Virus record (IMG/VR): IMGVR_UViG_3300032287_001770
Coordinates: 1 to 24,121 of that record
Strand: one strand, 5' to 3'
DNA: 24,121 nucleotides
Source of the DNA: a virus
A program made the translations under genes and the position numbers. The notes beneath the pieces were generated by a model. It was given only the letters and a program-made list of their open reading frames with translations, had not been told where the DNA came from and ran no database searches. The number at the start of each line of letters is the position of its first letter. Positions within the stretch are counted from its first letter, which is position 1. Positions 23,285 to 24,121 of the stretch are shown piece by piece.

Positions 23285-23703
23285 GCGATGGCCTTTGCGG
23301 CGCGCTGGCGGCTCTTTGGCGCGGGCACGACCTCGCGCTCGACCTCCGCGACGGTCACCTCCACACGCGGCTTCTCGCGGTCTATATGCGTCGCGACGAG
23401 CAGCGTCACCACCTGCGAGTCGTCGAGGTAGAGCACGCCGTTGAGCGCGTCGAGGATGGTCTTTGCGACGTTGTCGAGGTCGCGCCTGCGCTCGTCGGGC
23501 AGGTACGCCTCGACGTCGACGCGGTAGCGCTGCGACTTGCTCGGCAGCCACGGCCCACGCGGTCGCGCTGCCATCGCCACGAGGCGCACGGTGCGCTGGT
23601 AGCCGCGCTGCTTCGCGGACGTGTAGCGGCGCGTGCCGACCGATGACGCGCGCTGCCACGGCACGACAGGGCCGGGCACGACGAAGCGGACGTCGAGCGT
23701 CAT
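23281..23703 (-). CDS. rusA: RusA-type Holliday junction resolvase
   Basis: This 140-residue protein has the RusA pattern: an N-terminal strand with a Pro-Gly-Pro turn (GPVVPWQRAS), then a core RRDLDNVAKTILDALNG (73-89) and LYLDDSQV (91-98). Acidic residues Asp75, Asp77, Asp94 or Asp95 and Lys81 correspond to the metal-binding and catalytic site. The enzyme cleaves four-way DNA junctions, which helps clear branched replication intermediates before packaging. Its ATG overlaps the stop of the Cys/His protein gene (ATGA) and it ends as GTGA with the next gene. It lies close upstream of the terminase, as in several phages. The C-terminal tail is basic (PKSRQRAAK). Length is near the family norm. 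Confidence 0.85.
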   Translation of the reverse strand: MTLDVRFVVPGPVVPWQRASSVGTRRYTSAKQRGYQRTVRLVAMAARPRGPWLPSKSQRYRVDVEAYLPDERRRDLDNVAKTILDALNGVLYLDDSQVVTLLVATHIDREKPRVEVTVAEVEREVVPAPKSRQRAAKAIA

Positions 23704-23957
23704 CGCGTCGTCCCGCGCATCGCTGCGAGCGCTTCCTGCCGCACGTACTCCTCGCGACGAGCGCGTGCGTCGGCCTCAAACTGCTCGCGCGATTCTCGCG
23801 ACTGTTCGCTTGTGCGCCCGAAGTGCTTGCGATGCAGCGCGCTAATCTGACGTTCTGCCGTCGCCGCCGCGGGATTCTTCGCTATAGCGCACGCACCGCA
23901 CTTGCCCGCGACGAAGCCGGGATGTCTGCGACACTGCGCTGGGAGTTGACCGGCCAT
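23700..23957 (-). CDS. Small Cys/His (zinc-binding-like) protein
   Basis: This 85-residue protein has a likely zinc site near the N-terminus: Cys9, His12, Cys20 and Cys23 (C-X2-H-X7-C-X2-C). A highly charged helical region with many Arg, Glu and Gln residues follows (about 35-80). The start overlaps the stop of the upstream partial gene as TGATG; an AGGA about 10 bases upstream is a weak ribosome binding site. Its stop overlaps the RusA ATG (ATGA). A nucleic-acid-binding or regulatory role alongside RusA is plausible but not established, and no named family is recognised. Confidence 0.65.
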   Translation of the reverse strand: MAGQLPAQCRRHPGFVAGKCGACAIAKNPAAATAERQISALHRKHFGRTSEQSRESREQFEADARARREEYVRQEALAAMRGTTR

Positions 23958-24121
23958 CAGTTGCTCGTCCTATCTGGTGCGATGTCGAGCTGCACCACAA
24001 TCTCCTCGAGCCTCATCGGACACCAGCGCGGCGGCAGTTCTGGCGGCTCTGTCGCGAGGTCGTCGCTCGCCACGATGACGCGGTCATCGCGCACGCTGCA
24101 CGTGTGCTGGATGCGCAGCTC
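23957..24121 (-). CDS. Unknown protein, C-terminal 54 residues only (cut by window edge)
   Basis: An open frame enters from the right edge and ends in a TGA that overlaps the ATG of the next gene (TGATG). The visible part has an RIQHTCSVRDDRVIVASDD segment, then a Pro-rich piece with PPRWCP, and a LEEIVVQLDIAPD helix. The overlap with the next start supports it as the tail of a real gene. Too little is visible for a function. Confidence 0.5.
   Translation of the reverse strand, partial: ELRIQHTCSVRDDRVIVASDDLATEPPELPPRWCPMRLEEIVVQLDIAPDRTSN

Noticed and set aside
22256-23779. Extended 507-codon version of the HTH gene
   Set aside because: Its first 165 codons lie over RusA and are Arg/Ala-rich noise. 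The GTG at 23284 with AAAGG and a GTGA overlap is a better start.
1-24121. CRISPR arrays, tRNA or rRNA genes, insertion sequences, attachment sites
   Set aside because: No regularly spaced repeats, cloverleaf-like sequences, transposase or integrase frames were seen by eye on either strand.

Overview
The window is a contiguous block of a high-GC tailed bacteriophage or prophage. All convincing genes lie on the minus strand and are read from right to left. They are tightly packed, with many 1-base TGATG or 4-base ATGA stop/start overlaps. Proteins with Mu-like head signatures (DUF935-type portal, MuF morphogenesis domain, Mu I-type protease/scaffold, Mu gpT-type capsid, virion morphogenesis protein) sit beside a single tail tube, a tape measure and no sheath gene. 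This points to a long, non-contractile-tailed phage (siphovirus morphology) with a Mu-type head. No transposase, integrase, repressor, tRNA or bacterial gene is visible, so lifestyle and host cannot be read here. The host is presumably a high-GC bacterium. Two candidate lipobox cysteines in the last gene would fit a diderm host, but this is inference.

Layout in transcription order. 24121-22152: end of an unknown gene, a small Cys/His protein, a RusA-type resolvase, a protein with a C-terminal helix-turn-helix, and a possible 32-residue ORF. 22152-20159: small and large terminase. 20139-14423: portal, MuF, protease/scaffold with an internal scaffold start, a decoration-like protein and the major capsid protein. 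14422-14276: the only sizeable intergenic gap, holding a strong inverted repeat. 14275-11959: five head-tail connector or completion genes, two of them unrecognised. 11947-8091: tail tube, a tail-assembly chaperone pair and the tape measure. 8091-1429: distal tail, a large hub-like protein, three small tail-tip proteins and a receptor-binding-like protein. 1439-1: an unknown protein and a likely lysis cassette (coiled-coil membrane protein, holin-like protein, lipoprotein cut by the window edge).

The most interesting signal is a pair of identical slippery heptamers, C CCT TTC, each in the exact phase for -1 ribosomal frameshifting. One lies in the tail-assembly chaperone gene (10178-10172), where such a shift is expected from other phages. 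The other lies near the end of the portal gene (18418-18412), where a -1 shift would join the portal to the MuF protein in one chain of about 911 residues. Both are followed by similarly built two-tier stem-loops. The MuF frame is open for 77 codons upstream of its only start codon and has no good ribosome binding site, which fits a frameshift-made portal-MuF fusion. A second notable feature is a strong in-frame internal start (16812) in the protease gene that would yield a separate scaffold protein.
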